Assembly: GCF_036588685.1 (NCBI RefSeq) | Contig: NC_086376.1 | Span: forward strand, 57,807,166 to 57,871,165 | Origin: Mytilus trossulus | Taxonomy: Eukaryota; Mollusca; Bivalvia; Mytilida; Mytilidae | DNA length: 64,000 bases | Reading direction: 5' to 3' | In this document: positions 15,001-25,250 of the stretch, in pieces | Layout: each line of letters starts with the position of its first letter | How positions within the stretch are numbered: the stretch's first letter is position 1 | Notes under the pieces: generated by a model | What the model was told of the DNA's origin: nothing | Database searches by the model: none | Seen by the model: the letters and a program-made list of their open reading frames with translations, nothing else | Made by a program: the position numbers and the translations under genes

Positions 15001-18000
15001 GCGTCGCTGATGGAATCGCAGGTATGTTTTCTGTTAAGACCTTTGTGTATGTCTAATGATGCCTTTTTCTTTTTTTCTGGCAGGGCGCGTCGCTGATGGA
15101 ATCGCAGGTATGTTTTCTGTTAATACCTTTGTGTATGTCTAATGATGCCTTTTTCTTTTTTTCTGGCAGGGCGCGTCGCTGATGGAATCGCAGGTATGTT
15201 TTCTGTTAAGACCTTTGTGTATGTCTAATGATGCCTTTTTCTTTTTTTTCCTTTAGGTCGTGTGGTCTACAGGACATTTGAGGGTATGTTTTCTGTTAAG
15301 ACCTTTGTGTATGTCTAATGTCATGTTTTCTTTTTTTCTGGCAGGGCGCGTCGCTGATGGAATCGCAGGTATGTTTTCTGTTAAGACCTTTGTGTATGTC
15401 TAATGATGCCTTTTTCTTTTTTTTCCTTTAGGTCGTGTGGCCTACAGGACATTTGAGGGTATGTTTTCTGTTAAGACCTTTGTGTATGTCTAATGATGCC
15501 TTTTTCTTTTTTTCTGGCAGGGCGCGTCGCTGATGGAATCGCAGGTATGTTTTCTGTTAAAACCTTTGTGTATGTCTAATGATGTCTTTTTCTTTTTTTT
15601 TTGGCAGGGCGCATCGCTGATGGAATCGCAGGTATGTTTTCTGTTAAGACCTTTGTGTATGTCTAATGATGCCTTTTTCTTTTTTTCTGGCAGGGCGCGT
15701 CGCTGATGGAATTGCAGGTATGTTTTCTGTTAAGACCTTTGTGTATGTCTAATGATGCCTTTTTCTTTTTTTCTGGCAGGGCGCGTCGCTGATGGAATCG
15801 CAGGTATGTTTTCTGTTAAGACCTTTGTGTATGTCTAATGATGCCTTTTTCTTTTTTTCTGGCAGGGCGCGTCGCTGATGGAATCTCAGGTATGTTTTCT
15901 GTTAAGACCTTTGTGTATGTCTAATGATGCCTTTTTCTTTTTTTCTGGCAGGGCGCGTCGCTGATGGAATCGCAGGTATGTTTTCTGTTAAGACCTTTGT
16001 GTATGTCTAATGATGCCTTTTTCTTTTTTTTCCTTTAGGTCGTGTGGCCTACAGGACATTTGAGGGTATGTTTTCTGTTAAGACCTTTGTGTATGTCTAA
16101 TGTCATGTTTTCTTTTTTTCTGGCAGGGCGCGTCGCTGATGGAATCGCAGGTATGTTTTCTGTTAAGACCTTTGTGTATGTCTAATGATGCCTTTTTCTT
16201 TTTTTCTGGCAGGGCGCGTCGCTGATGGAATCGCAGGTATGTTTTCTGTTAAGACCTTTGTGTATGTCTAATGATGCCTTTTTCTTTTTTTTCCTTTAGG
16301 TCGTGTGGCCTACAGGACATTTGAGGGTATGTTTTCTGTTAAGACCTTTGTGTATGTCTAATGTCATGTTTTCTTTTTTTCTGGCAGGGCGCGTCGCTGA
16401 TGGAATCGCAGGTATGTTTTCTGTTAAGACCTTTGTGTATGTCTAATGATGCCTTTTTCTTTTTTTCTGGCAGGGCGCGTCGCTGATGGAATCGCAGGTA
16501 TGTTTTCTGTTAAGACCTTTGTGTATGTCTAATGATGCCTTTTTCTTTTTTTCTGGCAGGGCGCGTCGCTGATGGAATCGCAGGTATGTTTTCTGTGAAG
16601 ACCTTTGTGTATGTCTAATGATGCCTTTTTCTTTTTTTCTGGCAGGGCACGTCGCTGATGGAATTGCAGGTATGTTTTCTGTTAAGACCTTTGTGTATGT
16701 CTAATGATGCCTTTTTCTTTTTTTCTGGCAGGGCGCGTCGCTGATGGAATCGCAGGTATGTTTTCTGTTAAGACCTTTGTGTATGTCTAATGATGCCTTT
16801 TTCATTTTTTCTGGCAGGGCGCGTCGCTGATGGAATCGCAGGTATGTTTTCTGTTAAGACCTTTGTGTATGTCTAATGATGCCTTTTTCATTTTTTCTGG
16901 CAGGGCGCGTCGCTGATGGAATCGCAGGTATGTTTTCTGTTAAGACCTTTGTGTATGTCTAATGATGCCTTTTTCTTTTTTTCTGGCAGGGCGCGTCGCT
17001 GATGGAATCGCAGGTATGTTTTCTGTTAAGACCTTTGTGTATGTCTAATGATGCCTTTTTCTTTTTTTCTGGCAGGGTGCGTCGCTGATGGAATCGCAGG
17101 TATGTTTTCTGTTAAGACCTTTGTGTATGTCTAATGATGCATTTTTCTTTTTTCTGGCAGGGCGCGTCGCTGATGGAATCGCAGGTATGTTTTCTGTTAA
17201 GACCTTTGTGTATGTCTAATGATGCCTTATTCTTTTTTTCTGGCAGGGTGCGTCGCTGATGGAATCGCAGGTATGTTTTCTGTTAAGACCTTTGTGTATG
17301 TCTAATGATGCCTTTTTCTTTTTTTCTGGCAGGGCGCGTCGCTGATGGAATCGCAGGTATGTTTTCTGTTAAGACCTTTGTGTATGTCTAATGATGCCTT
17401 TTTCTTTTTTTCTGGCAGGGCGCGTCGCTGATGGAATCGCAGGTATGTTTTCTGTTAAGACCTTTGTGTATGTCTAATGATGCATTTTTCTTTTTTCTGG
17501 CAGGGCGCGTCGCTGATGGAATCGCAGGTATGTTTTCTGTTAAGACCTTTGTGTATGTCTAATGATGCCTTTTTCTTTTTTTCTGGCAGGGTGCGTCGCT
17601 GATGGAATCGCAGGTATGTTTTCTGTTAAGACCTTTGTGTATGTCTAATGATGCCTTTTTCTTTTTTTCTGGCAGGGCGCGTCGCTGATGGAATCGCAGG
17701 TATGTTTTCTGTTAAGACCTTTGTGTATGTCTAATGATGCCTTTTTCTTTTTTTCTGGCAGGGCGCGTCGCTGATGGAATCGCAGGTATGTTTTCTGTTA
17801 AGACCTCTGTGTATGTCTAATGATGCCTTTTTCTTTTTTTCTGGCAGGGCGCGTCGCTGATGGAATTGCAGGTATGTTTTCTGTTAAGACCTTTGTGTAT
17901 GTCTAATGATGCCTTTTTCTTTTTTTCTGGCAGGGCGCGTCGCTGATGGAATCGCAGGTATGTTTTCTGTTAAGACCTTTGTGTATGTCTAATGATGCCT

Positions 18001-18866
18001 TTTTCTTTTTTTCTGGCAGGGCGCGTCGCTGATGGAATCGCAGGTATGTTTTCTTTTAAGACCTTTGTGTATGTCTAATGATGCCTTTTTCTTTTTTTCT
18101 GGCAGGGCGCGTCGCTGATGGAATCGCAGGTATGTTTTCTGTTAAGACCTTTGTGTATGTCTAATATGCCTTTTTCTTTTTTTCTGGCAGGGAGCGTCGC
18201 TGATGGAATCGCAGGTATGTTTTCTGTTAAGACCTTTGTGTATGTCTAATGATGCCTTTTTCTTTTTTTCTGGCAGGGCGCGTCGCTGATGGAATCGCAG
18301 GTATGTTTTCTGTTAAGACCTTTGTGTATGTCTAATGATGCCTTTTTCTTTTTTTCTGGCAGGGCGCGTCGCTGATGGAATCTCAGGTATGTTTTCTGTT
18401 AAGACCTTTGTGTATGTCTAATGTCGCCTTTTCTTTTTTTTCTGACAGGGCGCGTCGCAGATGGGATTGCAGGTAGGTTTTCTGTTAAGGACTTTGTGTA
18501 GGTCTAATGTCGCCTTCCCTTTTTTTCTGGCAGGGCTTGTCGCAGATGGGATTGCAGGTATGTTTTCTGTTAAGGACTTTGTGTATGTCTAATGTTGCCT
18601 TCTCTTTTTTTCTGGCAGGGCGCGTCGCAGATGGGATTGCAGGTATGTTTTCTGTTAAGGACTTTGTGTATGTCTAATATTGCTTTCTTTTTTATTTTCT
18701 TTAGGTTGTGTGGCCTATGGGACATTTGAGAGTATGTTATCTGTTAAGGTCTTTGTGTATGTTTAATGTCGCATTCTCTTTTTTTCTGGTAGGGCGCGTC
18801 TTTTCATTTCTATACACACATTATGTAAACATGGTAATTATAAAAAGTACATTAGATTACAACTAG
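75..18866 (+). CDS. Candidate giant micro-exon gene encoding an octapeptide-repeat protein (3' part)
   Basis: This is an inferred gene made by splicing the array. The first complete exon is 75-98. Exons are 24 nt (type A) or 27 nt (type B), each starting and ending after the first base of a codon, so any number can be joined or skipped in frame. The product within the window would be about 1,750-1,800 residues of GRVADGIA repeats with GRVAYR(T/A)FE at 19 places. It would be rich in Gly, Ala, Val, Arg and Asp, close to neutral, and nearly free of Cys. The last exons are 18449-18472, 18534-18557, 18619-18642, 18705-18731 and terminal 18793-18866 (stop TAG). I recognise no family for this repeat. 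Support for coding comes from synonymous edge divergence, shared GRVA in both exon types and conserved splice signals. Transcription is not shown. Confidence 0.5.
1280..1306 (+). other. First type-B 27-nt micro-exon (GRVAYRAFE)
   Basis: Preceded by a different acceptor (CCTTTAG rather than CTGGCAG) and followed by the usual GTATGT donor. With the split G codon it reads G-RVAYRAFE, aligning with type A (G-RVADGIA) over GRVA. Further type-B exons start at 2401, 3265, 3871, 4563, 4996, 5514, 5777, 9561, 9736, 10343, 10948, 14561, 14736, 15257, 15432, 16039, 16300 and 18705. Most read RTFE; those at 1280, 3265 and 4563 read RAFE. Those at 9561, 14561 and 15257 have Val for the Ala of GRVA. Many are followed by an intron variant with AATGTCATG in place of AATGATGCC. 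Confidence 0.8.
5865..5887 (+). other. Micro-exon copy with a 1-nt deletion (23 nt)
   Basis: The acceptor-exon junction reads GCAGGCGCG instead of GCAGGGCGCG. This is the only exon-length change I noticed in the array. If included in a mature transcript it would shift the frame; if skipped, the frame would be kept. It could also be an assembly error. Confidence 0.6.
13070..18383 (+). repeat. Higher-order repeat inside the array, period ~5.09 kb
   Basis: Private variants recur at a constant distance. Intron deletion AATATGCC occurs at 13070 and 18163, and exon variant AATCTCAG at 13286 and 18379, both 5,093 bp apart. A second set (GTGAAGACAT, GTCAAATGATG, GTCTTATGATG, GACATTTATG, and the Val-variant type-B exon) runs from 8391 to 9587 and recurs from 13477 to 14587, offset 5,000-5,086 bp. 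The array therefore grew by duplicating blocks of about 59 units. Confidence 0.75.
14561..15952 (+). repeat. 696-bp segmental duplication within the array
   Basis: The pair of type-B exons at 14561 and 14736 recurs at 15257 and 15432, both exactly 696 bp later, with the same TTAAAACC intron variant following. Eight units plus two 4-bp-longer type-B units give 696 bp. This is the most recent-looking expansion step. Confidence 0.7.
18793..18866 (+). CDS. Putative terminal exon of the micro-exon locus
   Basis: After the last intron (acceptor CTGGTAG) the sequence starts like a type-A exon for 8 nt and then leaves the repeat. In the phase-1 frame it reads RVFSFLYTHYVNMV followed by IIKSTLDYN and stop TAG at 18864-18866. 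An AATAAA lies at 19031-19036, about 165 nt downstream. Both are weak evidence in AT-rich DNA, but they fall where a 3' end should be. Confidence 0.4.
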
Positions 18867-21800
18867 GATGATAAAGTTCAATTTCATTGATATAAAACTT
18901 TGACCAATATATAAATGTATTTGTTACTCTATATCATATATGCTGTATAAGATGAATCAATGTGCTTGTAACTTTGGATATAGTCTCATGAAATGGTAAA
19001 AATCACTGTATCCCAGTTCACAGGTTTGTCAATAAATGAAAACATAAAATTAGCAGAACTTAGTACTAATACATATATTACAACAACACTTTAAAGAGTA
19101 ATTTTTTGTTGTTGAAAACTTGGATCAGATAAATATAGAAAAATATATTTTCTATTTATCAAATCTATTCATAACTTCTGACAGTCTACTTTCACTTTTT
19201 CCTCTCCCAAAGCAATTAAACAAAATTTAACAGTTTTAAGTTTTGATGTCACATGCTTGTTGAGTAAACATGCGTTTATAAGTATGACATTTGATTTCTA
19301 TGATTTTTATACTTACAATTATTTTAAACATGATCATACATGTACTATTCATAATTTGCATGTTTTATAATATTTTCATTTCTGTTTTGTAGATTTTCTA
19401 GAGGAACTACATATTGAGTTACATTACACACATAGAGCTATCACAGTCACACATAATGTCTTAGAAGCAGAATTTCATAAGATATCAATAACTAGTCAAA
19501 GACATTAGACATACTACATTGTACCCTTTTGTGATGAATTATAGCCTGAAGAAGTTTTGATCTGACATTAAGGAATGGGCCATACAGCTTTTGTCCTAAT
19601 CCTTCAAGTGGTTGTTTAGAAGGGACTGAATTGGCTTGTGTGTGTCTGCATCTTTAAAGGAAAAGACTTGATTGACTATTTGTAAACCAAAAATTTTAAA
19701 GAATTAAAAAGAAAAAATGCTAACTGATTTTTGTATTGCCTTTGAAAATATAGCTCTATATAAAATGTTCATCTATGAGAGACTTAAAGATTTACTGATT
19801 ACTATATGGCTGCAGCAATGTAAACTATTTGTATAAAGCTTTATGTTTTAGAGGGGAGAAGACATGGATGCTTCCAACCTTTTATGCAGATACTTTATGC
19901 TAAGAAGTTTCCTTCTGTCAGGTGTACCTTTTCCTTGACAACATTTTCATGTTTCAACAAAAATATATCAGGTAGTTTGATCTGCTCCTGACCTCATTTT
20001 CATGATTCATTGGTCAATGTTAAGTTTTGTGTTTTGGTATGTTTGTCAATGATCATAAGCAAAACAAGATATAACTACTTTAGTGTACTGAAGTGAACAA
20101 CTGTAAAATGTACATGTCTGTCTGACCTTGACCTCAATGACTCATTGTCATGGATCTTTAAAAAGGGGGCGCAAATACCTTTAAAAGGTTGTTTGAAAGA
20201 TGTAAGTATAGCATCAATATTTAATATTTTTGCTCCTTACAATGATTTTGTACAGAAAATGATAGTTTGAACAAATTGTTTAAGTGATTTTAAACAAAGA
20301 TTTTGTAAATCTAGGCATTTGTCTCCATGACGACCAAATTTCCTTCTCAGCTTTATTTCATCATTTTGAATATTTTGATGTTATAATGTATTACATAGAG
20401 AAAAATTAAATGCTTAATTTCTTTTTTATTATAAAGCATACATTTATCAAAAATGTGAAATTCTCAAAATCGGTGTGTTCTGTTTCCATGGTAACTGGTA
20501 GTTTGATTTGAGGATATCGCTTAATATTATTATAAGCAACTGTGTTCTTTACTTTGTTTCAATATTTAGGTGTTATAGAAGATAAAAAGACACAATCAAA
20601 TGAATAGTGGTATAAATACATGAAAATAATTTAGCTTATTGAAGGGAAAAAAAATGCAAAAAAAAAATGAGACAAAAAAAACTTTTTTTACTGAAAAATC
20701 TAAAGGTGGTTACAAATGATTATTTTTTATATGTAATAGACAAAGGTATAATGAACAAATGCAAACAAACAGGTAATCCATAGGACCCTGCTCTTGGAAG
20801 AATATAAAATTTGAAAAACGTAAATTTCACACCTTTCAAAAAAATGAAAAACTGCAACAATTAGCTGCCATAGAAACAAGAGTTGCCATAGTTGCAACTT
20901 CTGTTTATCAACTTAAATTTTTAAAACAAATGTGGAACTATGATAACATATATTTGTTTTATCGAAATTAATAAGCAGTTTATAAAAAAATCTGTGATGA
21001 AAAATAGAAATTTTTAAGGTTTTATGACTTAAATTAAAGGGTTGTTAGGGTGCCATCGTAACCATAGCAACCAAATGTACAGCACATGTGTAATTGTGTT
21101 TTTTTTAGTATCTTATCAAAATGAACATATGAAGCCCTAAAAAGTCAATTTGACAACTATCACTGTATCACCTTCTGCATGATTTCCACAGGTGGAGCCA
21201 TACTTAAATATGAACACAATCATTTTTTTCTATTTTTTTGCATTCAAAGCAGTATGACGGCAAAAGACACAAATATTGCTTTAATAAATTTGATCTAACA
21301 AAACCTATTAATGTTTTTGTTTGGGCTGTAACCATATGAAATGCATGTATTTTTAATGGTAAATGACTAAAGAACTCAATCAGACTAAAAAAATGGAAAT
21401 AAATTGTTTTCAATGAGTGGTTAAAGGTGGCAGGTACCAGTTTTGGTGTACCAGAACATGTGTCCCACGCAGACATTTTGTTATAGTTAAGCATTGAGGT
21501 ATATATTTGCATCATGTGGACTAAAAAAAATAAATGAATGTAAATTTTAGGCTAGTGCACTACACAAGTAAGTAGTTGCATATAGTATACACAGGTTGGG
21601 GATTTCCTTCACACATGGGTCCAATCAGATGTGGTCTCCTCACTTGATGGCATCCAATCAAAGTGGGGAAATATTCATTTTTTTGTAAACAAAAATATCT
21701 TGAGATTTTGATGGTAAGGATAGGTTCGGACAAGGCTCTAATTCACTAACAATCCTTTATCCCTTGAATTTTGCCTAAAATTCTTGTCGGCTTTAAGCAG

Positions 21801-24353
21801 GATTCTACATTAGATTGGTATCAGAGCATCAGATTTTTTGCCTTAGGCAGCAACCATTTGATTTTCGGGGGGTGGGGGGGGGGGGGGTGGCTATGGGTTT
21901 TTTTCTATGCAAAAACAATCTATTTTTTTAGCGACAAGATGAAAACAATTTTTTTCTTTCAATTTTAGCATTACATATAGTGGCATCTAAGGGTGAAACA
22001 AACATTTTTTTTTCTCAGGGTCAAAAACAAATATTTTTTTTCTCCAAAAACATGAAACAAAAAAACAAACCAGAAAATCAAATGGTTGCTGCCTTATTTG
22101 CAATGCATTTATAAATTTATAAAATTTTAAATATCCATGCTGGACAGACACCCACATTTAAAGGTTTTCTATATATTTACATAAGCACGCACACATCTTA
22201 GTTCCTTGAAACCATACATTTTATTTGTATATAAGCTTGAATGAATTTTCAAGAAATGAAAATCTTAAATCCATGAAATTCTAAAGATTTATTGTAAAAT
22301 AACTGGTTTCTGCCACCTCAAATTTAGAAACGGTAGATCTCCCTCACATTTAGAACGTATGTGAAAGTAAGCCTACTCGAACAAAAAATAGTGCATTGGA
22401 TTGTTTACTTAAACTACCAAACAAATTTGCAGAAATGGAACCTTTGGTGAAAGAGAAATATATTAAAACCATTTTGAACCCAAATTTACTTGCCTATGAG
22501 TTGACATTAAAAAATGAGGATTAATGCGCTCCATAATATACTAATTTAAGATTTCAAGAAAACCAGGGGTTATTTTTAGTGGTACATCAGTTCGGAATGT
22601 CTCTGCTTTCTTATATGGCTTTAAAGCATTCGGCTATCCTCGGTAGTATCCGCTACTCTCTATGAGGGTACGGAATCGGCCGAGTTGAGACGAATGGGCT
22701 TTAAAGATCTTCAAAGGTATGTTGAAAATTGACATAAAAAAAGGTGATACCTGTACGATTTAGGACATACGGTTACCTTCTTTGTAAGAGGTTAAACTTA
22801 AGATAAAAGATTTAGAAAGCTATGAAAATTGCAAAATTTGGTTGAACAGAGAGGGATTAACACCTCCATGTGTTCGGACACAAAATGCATGTCAACTTTT
22901 GATCACTTTTTGCCTCGAGCTTTTTGCACCGGAATCTTGCCCTAATGAAAGTAAAAAGGTGGACTTTCCCCTTCTCGGAAACTCTCTGGCTTTATCCATA
23001 CCGGTGTCCCTATGTTTGTGGTTACAAGAAAATGAACAGCTAAGTTTTCTGAATTTTTGGTATGTTTTGGGATAAAAGTCAAACTTTCTTATCGGAAAAG
23101 AGCCGGTGAATATTTCTTAATTGTCATTTTGTTTTGATAGACAACTAGGGGAACAATATACTGTGTTCTCCGGCCTAAGAGGAAAAAATGGACATTTTGG
23201 TCCCCTGATATGCACAAGTTGTCTCAAATTTGAATTGCAAAGATATTTTATTGTTAATTTATAGAAAATGATTGGAAAATAATTTTTGGTGCCTATTTTA
23301 CCATATTTTGGGGTTGTTAAGTTTAAATGTTGAAACGTATGCGTCAAATCTCCAACCATGTGCAGGGGGCTTATATTTTTTCTATTTTGAGAGCCTACTC
23401 ATTCTGATAAGAAATATTTCATTTAAATGACTTATTCAAAATATTGAGCAAAATTACAAGAAAAAATTCCCCCAAAATAACATTAAATTTCACATATCTT
23501 TTTGAAGGATTTGGGTGATCCTTAAAAGGACCTTTGGTTGAGTTTCTGGGTTGCTTTCTCATCCATGGTGCTGTTGGTAGTTTTCTCTTGCAGTTAGTAC
23601 TATGGCAAAGAAAGGCAGGCACTGGGTCCAACTGTACTTTTCTGTAAACATCTTGCTCTTTACTTTTTAGCTTGGCCTTTCTATCTTCCACTATTTTTCC
23701 CACTCTGTGTAAGACGTCTACATTTAACTTCATTTTTTTCCCATAGTCTTGCTTGCATTAACCATTTCTACCTGTTATGGTATTTATTGCTCATTGTTGA
23801 AAGTTGTATATGAACTTGTTTGTTTGAATCACCGTCGTTTTGTCTTTGGCGGATAGTTGTGTTATTTAAAAAAAAACTACAACATATTTAGAATTTCTAT
23901 ATATTCAAGCCATCTTTCAGTTATCAACCTTTTTGAGTGCTTGGTGTAGTATAGAATATTCATTGGGGTAAATGTGATCTCCGTAACTGCAGTTACGTAT
24001 ATCCAAAGATGTCGGGTGATGTTTCTGGACAATTTTTCTTTTGTCAATTTTGTTATAATAATGTAGTTCTTCGGTGTTTCGTGTCTTTTTTAACGTTATA
24101 CTAAATTTGAAACTGAGATAATAAGTGTTTTATTCATAATTCAACCGCGAAATGGAGAAAACAGCCATTTAAAATGTTATGATGATATAGATAACTGAGT
24201 TAAATAAATTGTCAATGGTATACGTAACTGGAAATATTGATATCCGTAGCTGAATTTGTTTCTATAGAATTCAATCATGTTTGGAATGAAATAAATGTCT
24301 CCGGTTATTTACAGCCTATCTCATTGAGTGTGTAGGGAAAGGTAATATGTATT
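18867..24353. other. Gene-poor AT-rich stretch
   Basis: I recognise no gene here. It holds homopolymer A and T runs, a poly-G tract near 21870-21888, and a degenerate dispersed-repeat copy near 23770-23870 (GCTCATTGTTGAAAG on the + strand). Short ORFs show no splice-consistent family signal. Confidence 0.6.
19031..19036 (+). promoter_or_regulatory. Possible polyadenylation signal for the array locus
   Basis: AATAAA about 165 nt after the candidate stop codon. The hexamer is expected by chance in such AT-rich DNA, so the assignment rests on position only. Confidence 0.25.
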
Positions 24354-24438
24354 CAATCTAATTAAAATGTTGATCTCTGATTACGTTATACTACATATGA
24401 GTATAAAATAATCAGAGATCAACATTTTAATTAGATTG
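24354..24438. mobile_element. Palindromic MITE, same family as 54966-55053
   Basis: 85-bp near-perfect palindrome with ends CAATCTAATT...AATTAGATTG and arms containing GTTGATCTCTGATTA. The second arm has a few differences near the centre. It is nearly identical to the element at 54966, which has a 9-bp target duplication. No clear duplication flanks this copy. Confidence 0.85.
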
Positions 24439-24962
24439 GAGTTATTTAGCCACGACAATAGTCTTACTACCTTGAGTTTATATTTTCAATGAGATGTACT
24501 TGTGACGAAAAAATTACAATACGGTGCAATAGTATCCTTATAAAAAGAGCACTTTTTTTTCTCTCTGCATTTCATGAAAAGGGTGTGTCACTTCAAATTA
24601 GCGTTATATTGACTGATTGGCCGCTCGAATTCGCATGAATTTATTATTTACGCCAAGTTATCAATCAGCCTTATTTTTTTGTCTGTTCAAAATCTGTAAC
24701 ATCTATGAATCTGTCATGTGTTGCAATGCAGCTGGTTAAATTCCATGCGTTTTCTTTGGAATACTAAGGCTTTTCTACATCAGGGATATATTACCTTATG
24801 CCGGCGTCACACATTGGCGGATAGACCGGCGTGCACCAAACGTACAGAGAAAACTGACAAAGTCGGTGTACGTTAGTTGCACGTCATAAGAACGCTAAGC
24901 AATCGTGCAAAGCGCGTTGATAAGTTTGAAGTACGTCGAAATACAAAGGTTAAATTGAGAAA

Positions 24963-25250
24963 GGAAATGGGGAATGTGTCAAAGCGACAACAACCCGACC
25001 ATAGAACAGGCAACAGACAAAGGCAACCAATGGGTCTTCAATGTTGAGAAAAACTCCCGCACCCGTAGGCGTCCTTCAGCTGGCCCCTTAAAAAATATGT
25101 ATACTAGTACAGTGATAATTGACGTCATAAAAAACTCCGAATTATACACAAGAAACTAAGATTAAAAATCATATAAGACTAACAAAGGCTCCTGACTTGG
25201 GACAGGCGCAAAATTGCGGAGGGGATAAACATGTGTATGAGATATCAACC
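24963..25250. repeat. Dispersed mussel-type repeat
   Basis: Contains GGGGAATGTGTCAAAG and ACAACCCGACC followed by GCTCCTGACTTGGGACAGGC. The first box recurs at 27456-27515 and the second at 35104-35130, so these are parts of a dispersed family. The short ORF here follows the repeat and is not a gene. Confidence 0.6.

Larger units (their letters stand above)
1..18866 (+). repeat. Tandem array of ~217 intron/micro-exon modules (~86 bp each)
   Basis: The period is 86 bp (24 + 62). Each unit reads CAG|GTATGT...TCTAAT...T-rich...GGCAG|GG. It therefore has a strong 5' splice site, a branch-like adenine about 27 nt before the acceptor, a polypyrimidine tract, and a 24-nt block between successive introns. 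In the phase-1 frame the block encodes GRVADGIA. Nineteen units carry a 27-nt exon encoding GRVAYRTFE or GRVAYRAFE. Unspliced DNA has no long ORF, because every intron contains TAA in this region and is 62 nt long (not a multiple of 3). I saw no in-frame stop in any exon copy and only one exon-length change (5865-5887). Introns vary by one or two T and small indels. The array enters from the left edge, so the 5' end of the locus is not visible. It could instead be a non-transcribed satellite derived from an ancestral exon plus intron; transcript data would decide. Confidence 0.9.

Noticed and set aside
1..18800. GASLMESQ as the array's repeat peptide
   Set aside because: The 24-nt exon is open in this frame too, but edge-copy changes are non-synonymous here and type-B exons would not align with type A. 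Phase 1 explains both.
1..18800. CRISPR array
   Set aside because: The whole unit is repeated with no unique spacers, and the DNA is eukaryotic.
23419..23733. 104-residue minus-strand ORF with charged N-terminal half and PVPAFLCHSTNCKRKLP
   Set aside because: The composition looks protein-like and it could be an isolated exon or a relic, but I cannot name a family and found no convincing flanking exons. Undecided rather than excluded; a BLASTP search would settle it.
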